A DNA stretch of 41,232 nucleotides from contig NMRA01000473.1 of the NCBI GenBank assembly GCA_002633005.1, forward strand, positions 300,491 through 341,722, read 5' to 3'. The notes under the pieces are model-generated. The model saw only the letters and a program-made list of their open reading frames with translations, had not been told where the DNA came from and made no database searches. Both the position numbers and the translations under genes were made by a program. Positions 1 through 10,541 of the stretch are shown one piece after another. The DNA is from Phoronis australis (lineage: Eukaryota; Phoronida; Phoronidae). The first letter of the stretch is position 1. Each line of letters opens with the position of its first letter.

Positions 1-1107
1 TTGGGCCACGTTATTGACAAAACTGGAGTTCATAAATCTAAGAAAAAGGTCGATTTGATTATGAACATGCCATTACCAAAAGATGTGTCTGGTCTAAGAA
101 GTTATTTGGGTCTTCTAAATTACTACAGACGCTACATAAGAGATATGTCCACAGTCATTGCGCCTTTGACTGCAATGTTGCAGAAATCCACTAAGTTTGA
201 GTGGACAGCCAAAGCTAAAAAAAGTTTTTCAAAAGTCAAAAAACGCATTGAAAGAATCTGGATTCCTGGTTCATTTTAACTCAGAATTACCAGTAACCGT
301 GGCAACAGATGCATCTGCTGAAGGTGTAGGTGCGGTATTGTCGCACATTGTTGATGGTGAAGAAAGACCTATTCAATTTGCTTCATGTAGTCTGAGTAAA
401 ACAGAGAGGACATACCCTCAAATTGAAAGAGAAGCATTGGCGATAATCTTTGCTATGAAACGGTTCTATCCGTATTTGTATGGTCGGAAATTTACACTGA
501 TTACTGACAACAAACCACTTGTTGCAATTTTTGGTCCAAAAACCGACTTACCTATTTTAGCAGCAGAAAGAATGCAAAGATGGGCAATGTATTTGTCTGG
601 ATTCAACTACGATATCAAATTTCGTAATAGCAAATCCAACGCCAACGCGGACTGTTTATCTAGATTACCAGCTGAAGAATGTCAACAAGCTGAAAATGAA
701 TATGAACCATCTTATGCTCAGGTATTCCATGTTGATATTTTGCGTGTGGAAAATAACCTTACAAAACGGGAAACGCGGAATGATCCTGTTTTATCAAGAG
801 TAATGCGGTATACCATTGATGGTTGGCCAAAGAAATTGTCAGAAAATGATGAAGTATTGAAGCCTTTTTTCTACAGGAGAAATGAGCTTACAATAGAAAA
901 TGGATGTTTATTTTGGGGATTAAGAGTAATAATACCGCCAAAATGTAGAAATAAGGTGTTAAATGAATTGCATTTCGGACATGTTGGGGTTGTGAAAATG
1001 AAAGCTGTTGCTCGTTCATATGTATGGTGGCCAAACTTGGACAAATCCATAGAGCAAACTGCAAGAAATTGCGAGTCTTGTCAACTCATCCGAAACAATC
1101 CATGTAG
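1..1107 (+). mobile_element. Ty3/gypsy retrotransposon pol relic (RT end, RNase H, integrase zinc finger)
   Basis: The first 240 bases encode the end of a reverse transcriptase, with the thumb motif LRSYLGLLNYYRRYI typical of Ty3/gypsy pol. The reading frame then shifts by one base in an A-rich run near 236-243. From there RNase H follows (TDAS near 305, YPQIEREALAIIFA near 413-455, TDNKPL near 503) and then the H2C2 zinc finger of integrase (HFGHVG near 970, CESCQL near 1070-1088). Similarity stops at about 1107, so the catalytic D,D-35-E core of integrase and any LTR are missing. The left end is cut by the window. It is a dead copy, lying antisense in what is probably an intron of the minus-strand TAF6L-like gene. 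Confidence 0.9.
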
Positions 1108-1217
1108 AATAAATCAGTTCAGTGTTCAGTTCAATTCTGTTCGTTTCACTGCGTAGTTCATGGAGTGTCTACTTTATTTGACAAAGTAAGATACACAACA
1201 GTGACTACGTAGAAGAG

Positions 1218-1856
1218 ATGGACCACGTTGAAGATGCGTTGCGAGCTAATGGATACCAGGAATGGATGTTTACTGACCCCCCAAGTCATAAATCTACTGA
1301 AAAACTCGATGCTCCCTCCGTTACCATCGCATACATAAGAGGAATATCTGAACGCCTACAACACAACTGCAGAACCCATGGAATTTCCTCTTACATGAAA
1401 CCTATCAACACCCTCCGTTCCCTACTAGTCAGACCCAAAGACCCAACCCCGATGACTAAACAATGTGGGGTCATACACCAGCTGAAATGTGACCAGGATC
1501 CCAACGACACCTACATTGGAGAAACCAAGAGACCATTCCTTACCAGATTCAAAGAACATCTGAAACTAGACAAACCAACAGCTGTGGGGGAACATATTTT
1601 GGCGACTGGGCACACCATCTCTCTTGCGTGATCCAGGATCCTAGCCAAGGAACAAAATTGGCATACTCGTAAGCACAAAGAGGCCATAAACATCAACAGT
1701 CAGCGCCCCCTCTTAAACTGGGACAGAGGACTCCACTTACCCCTGTGTACTCCAGCATTCTTAACGAGCGAAAGGCGGGAAATCCCTCATTCATCGACAA
1801 AGACCTGGCAGACCAGGTCGAAACGTCTGATAACAATCAACCACGTCTCTAAGTAA
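1218..1856 (+). mobile_element. Penelope-like element 3' relic with GIY-YIG endonuclease
   Basis: One reading frame from 1218 to the TAA at 1854-1856 carries the C-terminal GIY-YIG endonuclease typical of Penelope-like retroelements. GVIHQLKC and TYIGETKRPFLTRFKEH cover the GIY-YIG core with its Tyr, Gly, Arg and His, GEHILATGHTI follows, and the conserved Asn lies in RPLLNWD near 1707-1727. A single TGA at 1629-1631 interrupts the frame, and the downstream residues (KEQNWHTRKHKEAI) continue the family pattern without a frame change. No reverse transcriptase part precedes it, so this is a 5'-truncated, lightly decayed copy. The 110 bases between it and the gypsy relic are not assigned. Confidence 0.8.
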
Positions 1857-2037
1857 GTGACTTTTTACATCTACAATGCCTCTAGAGACCAATGACGAAC
1901 CTATTCTACAAGATTTAAATCATCTTTTTATTTTTTTAACTTTATAACTTACTTGTTTTCAGTGAGATTATTTCAAAGTGTGCTTGTGGTGAGACAACTA
2001 TATTCTATAAAGCGATTCCAAGAGACTCAAGACTCAC

Positions 2038-2091
2038 CTGAAGTGTTGGACAGGACATTGTGCTGTACACCTTCTAGCACCAACCAACTGG
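2038..2091 (-). CDS. TAF6L: TAF6L-like coding exon 4
   Basis: A 54-base exon between a strong acceptor (ctttttcag) and a consensus donor (gtgagt), phase 1 in and phase 1 out. With the G from exon 3 it reads ASWLVLEGVQHNVLSNTS, aligning with the AHWLSIEG segment that follows the histone fold in TAF6. The next exon must lie left of position 2038. Nothing between 1857 and 2037 qualifies, and 1-1856 is transposon relic, so it is probably outside the window. Confidence 0.72.
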
Positions 2092-5000
2092 CTGAAAAAG
2101 CAAAGTTTAAAGTGGAACTTGCACGCTTATTGTTTATCTCTGTGACTGATTGGTCATACTGTTTATCTCTGTGACTGCTTGGTCAAATTAGTTACAAAAA
2201 CAACCTATAGCAATGATGTGAATATGAAGTAGGTTGAAAATGGCCGAATGTTTTTAAGAACAAGTTTTGCGTTGCAAATGATCCGCCCTAAATCGCTCAA
2301 CCATGTCTAGTAAGTATTATGACGTGATGCTGGAGAAGAACACAACATGATGCAAGCAATGTGAGCCCCCAACGTACGTTATTGGTGCAAAGGTCACATA
2401 TTTGAAGAATTTTTTGGTTTCAGATTAACAAGATGTCAATAAATACAACTGCAATTTGTTTAGCGTAGACGATGTTTAAATAGCATTGTCGTTTAGTTCC
2501 CACAATGCATTAGCATACTTAGGAGCATGCAAAAAAATGAAGCAGTTTTCAAGACAAAAACACTTCAGTCACACAACAGTTGACAATTCATTAAACACAA
2601 AGACTGCAGCACTTTAAAGTATTGGGAATGCCATTTTCCAACACCAAGAACAGAGAAATGTACCCACAACTGCACCGAAAATGGTGTGCTTCCATTGGTG
2701 TTTTTTTATTTTTTAGTATCATAAAAATGGCCATTAGGTGGCACAGAATACGTCAAACCCGTACGAAATTGGGAAGGCATCATCAACTACTTAACAGGTG
2801 ACTATTTGCCAAGTTTAATGAAAATCCTCCAAAGAAATCCAAAGGAAGAGGTAAGAAAAAAAAAATTGAGGCATAGAAGTAATCGAATCCATTCGTCTGT
2901 TGTCAAGTTAATAGGAAGACACTTGCCAAACTGTGATCTTGCAAGGTGTTTAGTAGATAATGTCACAGTAGTTTGAACCATCTAAAAATTCATGTCGGTC
3001 ATACTTTTGTCAGTAGGAACACATCTGTCAATTTTCATAATGATTCCCTGCGCGGATAGAGAAGTAGATGGCAAAAAACAGATTCAAAATAATAAAATGG
3101 CCACTAGGTGGTGCAGAATACGTCGAACCATCCCAAAATAAAAAGGTGCTTTTGTTCATAATAGAAACTAGTATGCAAAATTCATGAAAAAAACATCAAG
3201 AAAATCTGAAGATACAAAGGCAAAGGTAAAAAATAACATTTCCACTAGGGGGCACAGAGGAAATTAGTGCCGTCCAAAAAGTCATGGGTGGCCACTATCA
3301 CATTTTTAGGAAAACACCTTAGACTTAAGAATGAAAACAATGCAGTTACAAGTCAAGTCATGGTGAATGGTTTTAAAAAAGATATTATTTAAGGTTTATT
3401 TGAGAATTTCAGCACAGGCATACATGTTATCCAGGGCTCATTGGAGAATAATTTCAACACAGGCAAATGTAGAGATACACTTCCTTGCCACTTCCTACTT
3501 AAATGTGAAATAAAAATACTAGTATCCTAATTAAGACTATCAGCCTGGATTTAACATGACATGATTGGTTTCAATATCAACTTGGATTTGTGAGAAAATA
3601 TGCAATGAAATATTCAAATTTTGAAAGTGTTGGTCAGCTCTATTACTACTTACCCATTGAAAGCATTTTTAATATGTTCTGGCAACAAAAATATCTAAAA
3701 CTTCTGTAAGTTTTTTTTGAGGAGGAAATGCAGTTTTTATAGAGGTTTATTAAAACAGCTCGATGAATCAGCATGGCAACATTGAACAACTCAGTGTATC
3801 AGCATGGCTGCAGTGAACAACTCAATGTATCAGCATGGCTACACTAAATTCATTACATACCTTTGAGCGAGCTTTGCGCAGACTCAGCTAGACTGTGGCA
3901 CTTGTGTGACAAACTAGTCACGTTGATATTAACATCATCAACAAAATGGATGTTAGTGTCCTTTACTTGGTGAAATACTAGTGGCTCTTCCGATGTATGA
4001 CCATAAACAGGCTGGAAATGACACGTTTATTGCAAAATAAGCAGCCAAATAATACAAATATGGATAAACTATGCTCACAACAAAAAATCAAAGGATCTGC
4101 TAAGCGCCTTTCATTAGTGTTTCACTAAAGGGTTGAAGCGCCTACTCTTCACAATATGGTGGCAGATTCTGGGAAGTTTGGGAAGTTGCTACCTCCCACC
4201 ATTTCTGTTAAAACAGCTGACTAGCTTTCATCAACGAACGCAGCCAAATGGCTGACCCAACTAGTTGAAGGTAATCACAAACATCGTTTTTGAATTAACC
4301 GCAAATTAAGGATCAAACTGACCACGATTTTGTAACATTTGCTCATGTGTTTGGAAGATAAAAGCACATACTGCTTGCACTGTATTGCCATTAGGCCTAT
4401 GGGCGTCTGTGCAAAACTGCTCTTATGTGCGAAACTTAGGCACATGCACTAATTTGTGAATCACTTGGGTAAAAAAGGCCGTGAAAAAAAGGAATTAATT
4501 TGGATACAAGCCTCTAAATGCACGACACACAGTAATACAAAACTATTTACCAAAGTTCTTGAAATAATGCCAGGGAATTCCAAATATACAGAGACGAACA
4601 TAAAAAACTGTCATTAGGAGGCATTGCAGTAGTCACAACGGGTGCACCTATAATGACAATGCATTATGGGCATATGCAGGGGACATAACCTAGATTTATA
4701 AGCAAAACTATGGCGCATGTGCCAACATGCAAACCACTTGGGTAAAAAAGCTGTATAAAAAGGCATTAATTCGGATGTAGGCTCATGGACCTAAAGGCGT
4801 AGCAATACGGTAAAACTTTCTTTTAGTTCCGTTATGAAAGTGTATAGATTTTTCAACTCTCGCATCTAAGTCAAGTTACAAAGGTTGGAAGCAAAAGATG
4901 GCGGTGGTCAAATTTAAGACTGGACAAAGAAATGCTTTTACTATTTTGTGTGGTAATTCAGGTGCAGGCAATTTACTCAAGTCACAGCATGCAGATGACT

Positions 5001-8000
5001 ATATGATTATTATTTCACATTATTAAACGCAACTATAGAGGGTTCCTGTTGGTTGTGATACAATCAGATAAATTACCATACTCATCCACGGTAATGCCAG
5101 GCATCAGCTTATCGCTGATCCATGAAATTAAAAAGTGTTTCCTTACAAGCCCCAAAGCCCACCTGCAAATTACACAATCGACCTAAAAAGTGCCTTGTCT
5201 TTGCGAGCACCCCTTACATCACAATTCTAGCTCTAATATCAATGTTTTACCCAATTCACCATTGGCGTAAGACCCTATCCTCACACAAACATATCAAAAA
5301 TTTTGTTTTCAAGTGATCGTGTTTCATATAACACCCACACGCTGATTTTTGAGCTCCACAATTCAAGCACCTTGGACTGAAACCGAGAGAGGTGTGTAAC
5401 AGTTCTTTATCAAAACACTATCAAAACAATCTCTATGTATCATGTACTTTGTTCTTTGTTGCTTTTTGTTCAACTGAGTGTGTCTGTTATCACATCAAAA
5501 TCAAAATTATTGAGATGTACCGTAGTGCTTATTTAAAAACTTAGCCTCAGAGATTTAAACACCTTGTTGAAACAACTTGGAAGGTGTGAATTCTATTGGT
5601 TAGACTATTTGATCTAGTTCCACCAACCATCTACACTGGATCTTATCTTTTGGTAGACAATTTCTCTAACCACCATCAGGTGAGTGGCAATTGAAACATC
5701 ATGAAACATTCAATATAAAGGTTCAAACTAATTGCAAATCATCAAGAGATTTAGCATTTTACAAAGAAACAACTCAAAACAAATTGTTGAGGATGCAAAT
5801 GATACAAAGAAATGAGACATAAAATTGACTTACCTCAACATGGCTGTTCATTAAAGCTTTATTTAAATCCGAAGTTGTAAGCTTCTTTCGCTTTGCATGT
5901 TTCATAAACTGGTAAGCACCCTGTAATTAATGGTAAGCACCCTGTACTCAAACTGTAGTGAAATATATAGTAAGCACCACGTAGTGGAATAAATAGTAAG
6001 CACCATGTAATCAACGAAACCGGTACAAATGACAACCGTTTTATAATAATTGTCATTTGAAATTACTCAGGTACGACGACAGAACCAGAGGACGCTTACC
6101 CTTGTGCACGTGTGTCCTTTGAAATAAGCAGTATGGCACAAAAGTGCCTAGCGAAAACGCCAGTAGTTTTGGAACAACTCATATCTCCACCAAAGCGCCA
6201 GCAAAAGTGACCCACTCCCACAGAGAAGTCCAAAATATTAACCACACCACTTAGCGCCAGTGGAACCATCCAAGCATGTCAAAAACTAACAGGGGTCTTG
6301 GGTTTTGCACAACAGTTTGATGCCCATTATTCAAAAAAGAAAATTGGTTCTCAAACTGCAGGACCCCTGACTATCTCGTGACACGTGACTTCCTCATCCA
6401 ACAACTAGATGGACTTTGCAAGACAGTTGAACAGGACAGTCAATTCTCTACAGCAGAGGTTGCGGATGCTATCAAAACTTGCAAAGAGGTTGCCCCTCGC
6501 CCCGATGGCGTGAGAGTCCTGACACTCAAGTCTTTGCCTGACTTTCTGCTGGCCAAGCTTGTGAAGTCCTACAACGTCAGTTTGGCCACTGGAATCATCC
6601 CTCACATCTGGACAGATGCCTTCTTGATTCCTGTACCAAAACCTGGAAAAGACCATCGTGCACTCACGGGATATCCCATCATAGTGATGCAGAACGTCAT
6701 TGGAAAAATCCCTGAAAGGATCATGGCGCAAAGAATCACCAAGTTAATTGAACCCTGGCTCCTCCCAGGAATGGGTGCTTATCGATCTGGTAGAGATTCA
6801 TGGGCCAACGCAGCTTCTGTTGCAGATGAGATATGGCAAGGTTTTGAAAACAAAGAAAACACTCTCCTCGTTGGCCTTGATCTAGAAGATGCGTACAATT
6901 CTGTTCAACTTCCAAAACTTGTGGATGGCATGCTTCATCTCGGTATTCCTGTACGATGCATTAGATGGGTGATGAGTGCCCTGAATAGCCGGCGATGCAT
7001 GCTAAAACATCGCACATGGCATTCAGAATGGGTATCTGTCAACACAGGCTTATCCCAAGGTTCACCTCTGTCCCCAGTGCTGTTCAATATCTACACCCTC
7101 CTACTCGCCAGACTGAACCGCGCTGACTGCCGACTTCGCACCTTTGCAGACGACATGCTGCTGTCATCGCAAGGACAAACACATCATGAGATTCTCCACA
7201 AAGCAGTCTTCATTGATGAAAATCTGCGAGTTTTGTGCTACCAGCGGAATGAGCTGCAATGGAGACAAATGTGAAGCTCTCTTCTGTACTCTGGACAATC
7301 GCCTCAGTGTTGATGATTTCCCTTGCCCTACCTACGATGGGAAGTTGATTGCAATATCTGACCACATGTGTCACTTGGGTGTAGAACTCGACCGCAGACT
7401 CAACTTCACAACTCAAGTTAACAGTATGATCAGCCGTGCTAACAGAGGAATCAATGCCCTTAGGGCTGCGGCTGGTCGGAAGGCGGAGGAAAGGCACCTC
7501 GTCATGCTTTATAAAGCCCTGGTCACTTCGGTCTTCAAGTACGCTCTCCTAATGATCAACATCAGTAAAAATCAAATCAACAGACTTGAGAGGCTCCAAA
7601 ACATTGGTCTTCGCGTCATCACTGGATGTACGAGATCTACGTCAGTCACAGCATTGCGTTACCTTGTCGGTGTTCCCAGCATAGCAGACAAGACAATCTC
7701 TTCTACAAGGTATTACTATAGCCAAGGCTGTTCAAAGCCCCTTCCATCCATTACACAGTCAAGTGAAGACTGCACTTGACAAGTGCGTGAACCCCGTCCC
7801 TGCAACCGAAACTTATGGACTTCGTCCTAGACCTTTTCACAATGCCTCCCACCAAAGACTTAGCAGGTGCTCGTAGACTGTCGCTGCTGTCAACGCAACC
7901 ATGGGTCTCATCAGCGAACACATGATCGCGCAAGATGCTGCTTGGCTGCCAGTACAAGAACTTGGTGAGGAACCGAATGTCATCCTTGCTTTCAACAGGG

Positions 8001-10541
8001 AAGCTCGGGAATGGCCTCCTGGAGTAGCCCAAGCATTGTGCCGTCAGCAATGGCATGATCTTGGCGGTATTAATGCCATCATTGTAGCAACTGATGGATC
8101 CTTCGATGGTGAAACTAATCGTCACGATGGGGTTAACAAATACGCTGTGCTAACAACGTCATTGCGGAAGGTAGTGGCTGCCACCATGAAAACACAAGCA
8201 GTACGCGGATGGAGTTTGAGGCTATACAACGTGCCCTAACCAAGCTGTCACTCCTAGACCTGGAGAATCACACCATTATCTTTGCCACCGATTCCATGGC
8301 AGTGTTGATGAAAGTTCAATCTGGAAACCTCCCAGCCAACTGGGGTGTCTTCCGATCACGCCACCCTCATCATGTAGTGATCTGGTCTTTCGTACCTGGC
8401 CACACTGGTGTCTTGATTAATGAGCATGCAGATTACCTCGCTGGCTCATGCACCACCAACCAACCCCTCTACTTATATTCTACTTAAGCTGCTGGCCCGC
8501 AAATGCAACCTTGAACAGACTGCATCGCAACTGGCTGGGTTCAATGATAGCAGCCGACTGCTCGAAGCCGGTATTCTTTATGGCCATGTTGCGAAGAGTC
8601 ACAAGAAGAGCAGTGCCCGAGTGCTGTCAAATCAAATGCTTACAGGCAACGTCAGCCCTGGAGTTCTGCGCCTTCTGCTGTGACGGGGATGGTCTGGGGA
8701 GGGGAATAATGCACCAGCATATCCCCAATGATCCTGTTCGTGACAGGTATTACAGGTATTACATGACTTCCGGGTGCGACGTATAGTCAAATATAGCTAG
8801 CCAGCTAGATGTATGAAGACTATCGTCAAAATACAGCTAGTAAGGTACCACTGTGTGTCGAGCTCCGACAGATCTCCAAATTCCACACAGCTCAAATAGT
8901 TTTGCTCATCATCTCGCCATGAAACTTTTATCAACATGTAGAGCTAACGACCAGCGGGGGTGCATGAAAAATCTGGAAGTCAACCGACACTCACCATGCC
9001 CGTTACAGCCTTTTGGGTGAAAAACTATCTAATAAGCGTCATTTTCAGTTCTTTGCCTTATGTAACAAAGAAAATGTGTCATTATTTTGAAAACAGTACG
9101 CTTGTGACACACGCACACACCACTTCCTAAAATTTTCCAACATCCCTCGGAAGATGACAGGTTCACAGCAGCAAATTTTTTTCTGAAATGCGATTTGTGC
9201 CTTGTACACAACGTCGTGGAAGAAAAACAGTTGAATTGGCGAAAATAAGAAACTGGCCAATATGTGACGCATTATTTCATGGTGCCGAAAGTTGACGTAA
9301 AAGATCACACCACAATTTAGCAGCAGAATAACGGTAGAACGCCAATTTTTCCAACACTGGTACATAATTTAGTTTACTCAAGGAAGAGTGCAGAATTTAT
9401 TGACACCAATTTTGTATCAAATTTTATCTGGTACGCTTTTTACCCACATTGGCCCATTGTATTTAGTATACAGCCTTACACCAAGGTTAAGCTAGATACT
9501 CACTGGTTCCCTGCGTGCCACTATGTGGTAGCCAGCACACAGGTAGCAGGCAGTTGCACGCGCTTTATCATTGGTTGATGTAACCTAGGCAGTCATTGGT
9601 TAGCTTTATAACAAAGTGAAAAAAGGGTGGACTATGAACGATTTTTAGCCTTGTCATGCAAGTGGCATAGCAACAACTATTTCGTTTCTGCATTAATGTC
9701 TAATTGCCGCGCGCTTGAAGAACATTCATGTACAATAAACACGCTGTCATCTGGCTGATTTAACTAGCGTACTGTCTTATTCAAACTGTACAAATACAGG
9801 ACAGCAACGTAAACAAAAGTCAGCGACAGTAGAAAGATGCACCTGACTCCGAAAAGGCACAACTACAATTTTTGGGATTCAGATTTCCTGAACATAAATT
9901 TTAAGCATCGATTTGTCTGTACAGCAGACCGCATTTGCACTTGTTCCATCAGTCACGCCAGTTCGTTTGCGTAAACCGCTGCCTGTTGAGAATTCGACCA
10001 GCCAATCAAAAACGCAGGTGTAAAAAAAATTCCCGCGGAAAATTAAGTGATACCTGCGTCCAGGCTACCACCTAACGACACGCAGGGAACCAGCGAGAGC
10101 CAGATAAAGCTTCTCTAAATCGGTAGCCAGGCAGCAATTGCCTCTTGGATGAACAGTTTAGAGTCGTGGCTCTCACACACGCAACCAGGTTCAAATGCCG
10201 GAAATTTTCTGCAACTATGATGAAAGTCAGTGAATAAGGTGCATTCAATTCCTGCCTTGCGAATTGATATTGACTGAGCTATCAAAATTAGTCATTAAAG
10301 CATTAGCCGGAGCAGTGGAGCTCAATGGCAACCATCAAGAATAAACTCGTACTTGAAGTACATCGCGCAGCCTGTAACTGACATCTTGCGACAGAAGGGC
10401 GGCAGCTTCGTTCGACAAGTCACTGTAACCAACAGATTCGCCCATCAATTTCACGGACTCCTTGGATAAAACAGACTGTTTTTTGTCGTCAGTGGTGGGG
10501 GCTGATTTTTTCTTCTCATCTGGCTCATGTTTCACACTCAT
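2038..10541 (-). CDS. TAF6L: TAF6L-like (TAF6 family) histone-fold protein, 5' four coding exons (gene span)
   Basis: Joining 10541-10353, 5920-5834, 4011-3861 and 2091-2038 on the minus strand gives 160 codons without a stop; intron phases 0, 0 and 1 all agree. Residues about 24-92 form a TAF6-type histone fold: ESVKLMGESVG, AALLSQDVSYRLRD, QFMKHAKRKKLT. They are followed by VEPVYG and ASWLVLEG, matching the family pattern VEPLYG ... AHWLSIEG. The AALL-x2-DV-x-YRLR and QFMKH signatures resemble TAF6L (PAF65-alpha, SAGA/PCAF-type complexes) more than TAF6 (TFIID). Family knowledge gives the role: a chromatin or general transcription co-activator subunit that pairs with TAF9-type histone folds in the nucleus. 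The HEAT-repeat C-terminal half lies beyond the left edge. TAF6 itself is the main alternative. Confidence 0.8.
2131..2187 (+). repeat. 29-bp direct duplication
   Basis: Two adjacent copies beginning TGTTTATCTCTGTGACTG, differing at a few positions. Confidence 0.75.
2690..3262 (-). repeat. Dispersed repeat with GGCCAYTAGGTGGC core, diverged tandem units
   Basis: Diverged units carry the core AAAAATGGCCAYTAGGTGGC (2724-2743, 3094-3113, remnant at 3240-3256). The reverse strand of these units resembles the units at 33200-34000 (TAGTGGCCATTTTTA, then a TCTTCAAAGG-like block, then an ATTTGGTGTACAGG-like block). This copy lies opposite in orientation to that one. No protein-coding capacity is visible. 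Confidence 0.5.
3759..3852 (+). repeat. 31-bp tandem repeat, 3 copies
   Basis: Three consecutive imperfect units around ATCAGCATGGC, each 31 bp long. Confidence 0.8.
3861..4011 (-). CDS. TAF6L: TAF6L-like coding exon 3
   Basis: 151 bases between the acceptor tcatttccag and the donor gtatgt, phase 0 in and phase 1 out, open throughout (50 codons plus one base). It reads PVYGHTSEEPLVF and later IHFVDDVNINVTSL. These match the PLYG-x-E-PF and LYF-x-EEKEVDL blocks that follow the histone fold in TAF6-family proteins. Confidence 0.76.
4012..5833 (-). other. TAF6L-like intron 2
   Basis: Non-coding apart from short chance ORFs. It holds a diverged direct repeat of about 105 bp, at 4441-4545 and again at 4715-4820, both with the block CACTTGGGTAAAAAAG. 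The remainder (4012-4440, 4821-5833) shows nothing I can name. Confidence 0.55.
4441..4820 (+). repeat. Diverged direct repeat, two copies about 275 bp apart
   Basis: The segments 4441-4545 and 4715-4820 share CACTTGGGTAAAAAAG, GGAATTAATT/GGCATTAATT, a GGATACAAGCCT/GGATGTAGGCT block and AGTAATACAAAACT/AGCAATACGGTAAAACT. Confidence 0.6.
5834..5920 (-). CDS. TAF6L: TAF6L-like coding exon 2
   Basis: 87 bases (29 codons), phase 0 at both ends, between the acceptor ttaattacag and the consensus donor gtaagt. It reads GAYQFMKHAKRKKLTTSDLN then KALMNSHVE, the second half of the TAF6 histone fold (alpha2-L2-alpha3). A second possible acceptor 12 bases inside the exon would delete GAYQ. The upstream acceptor is preferred because it keeps the helix length seen in human TAF6L (NSSQFMKH) and TAF6 (DALKFMH). 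Confidence 0.82.
5909..6013 (+). repeat. Repeated GTAAGCACC motif, 4 copies
   Basis: Four spaced copies of GTAAGCACC within about 100 bp; the first overlaps the start of TAF6L-like exon 2, so the acceptor region of this exon is itself part of a short repeat. Confidence 0.6.
6378..8686 (+). mobile_element. Non-LTR retrotransposon (I-group-like) relic with RT and RNase H
   Basis: The frame 6378-7200 encodes a reverse transcriptase: RPDGVRVLTLKSL, PVPKPGKD, AYRSGRDSWANA, VGLDLEDAYNSV, GLSQGSPLSPVLFNIY and the catalytic FADDM at 7143-7157. A frameshift near 7195-7205 moves to the frame of 7144-7779 (GMSCNGDKCEALF, HLGVELDRRLNF, KALVTSVFKYALL). An RNase H domain follows in two frames split near 8200: ATDGSFDGE (about 8086-8112), EFEAIQRAL, FATDSMAVL and PGHTGVLINEHADYLAG. 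RT plus a C-terminal RNase H points to the I group; the exact clade is not resolved. At least two frameshifts and no ORF1 or endonuclease make this a dead 5'-truncated copy, antisense to its host gene. Confidence 0.88.
8687..9498. other. Unassigned intronic sequence
   Basis: Nothing recognisable except the short GACTTCCGGGTG block at 8764-8775 shared with the SINE-associated sequences near 19570 and 19750. The overlapping minus-strand ORFs at 9029-9365 have no family features. Confidence 0.4.
9499..10097. mobile_element. 599-bp non-autonomous DNA transposon (TIR element, 9-bp TSD)
   Basis: The left end CTCACTGGTTCCCTGCGTG and the reverse complement of the right end CTCGCTGGTTCCCTGCGTG match at 18 of 19 bases. 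Weaker similarity continues inward to about 50 bp (GTGGTAGCC in both arms). The element is flanked by AGCTAGATA (9490-9498) and AGCCAGATA (10098-10106), a 9-bp target duplication with one mismatch. There is no transposase ORF. A 9-bp duplication suggests a Mutator-like superfamily and 8 bp would suggest hAT; I do not assign it firmly. Confidence 0.75.
10098..10215 (+). mobile_element. tRNA-derived SINE fragment
   Basis: The block AGATAAAGCTTCTCTAAAT, then CAATTGCCTCTTGG and GAACAGTTTAGA (A-box-like region), then CAGGTTCAAATGCC (B-box-like; pol III consensus GGTTCRANNCC) recurs at 19570-19610 and 19748-19885. Shared structure and a pol III B box indicate a SINE family. The TIR element at 9499-10097 abuts or is inserted at its left end. 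Confidence 0.5.
10353..10541 (-). CDS. TAF6L: TAF6L-like coding exon 1 (start codon)
   Basis: 63 codons from the ATG at 10541-10539 to a gtacga donor after CTTCAA, phase 0. A charged leader (MSVKHEPDEKKKSAPTTDD) precedes the first part of the TAF6-type histone fold (ESVKLMGESVG, NEAAALLSQDVSYRLRDVLQ). The ORF is open upstream to an ATG at 10601, adding 20 residues (MCSYPVAQ...). I prefer 10541 because the hydrophobic extension has no counterpart in the family. The donor is weaker than consensus but joins exon 2 with exactly the expected residue spacing. Confidence 0.82.

Larger units (their letters stand above)
2092..3860 (-). other. TAF6L-like intron 3, with dispersed and tandem repeats
   Basis: No coding similarity was found. 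The intron contains a 29-bp direct duplication, members of a dispersed repeat family near 2700-3260 that is also present at 33200-34000, and three copies of a 31-bp tandem repeat at 3759-3852, each listed separately. Confidence 0.5.
5921..10352 (-). other. TAF6L-like intron 1, mostly transposon relics
   Basis: About 4.4 kb with a LINE relic (6378-8686), a 599-bp TIR element (9499-10097) and a SINE fragment (10098-10215). The stretches 6014-6377 and 8687-9498 show no recognisable gene; 8764-8785 carries the GACTTCCGGGTG block also found beside the SINEs near 19570 and 19750. Confidence 0.6.

Noticed and set aside
5859-6056. 65-codon minus-strand ORF
   Set aside because: It overlaps TAF6L-like exon 2 in another frame; the histone-fold frame is the supported one.
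9029-9365. Two overlapping minus-strand ORFs of 60 and 106 codons
   Set aside because: No recognisable motifs, overlapping frames, located in a transposon-rich intron.
10098-10215. tRNA gene, because of A- and B-box-like motifs
   Set aside because: No cloverleaf closes, and the sequence is one of several related copies; a SINE explains it.
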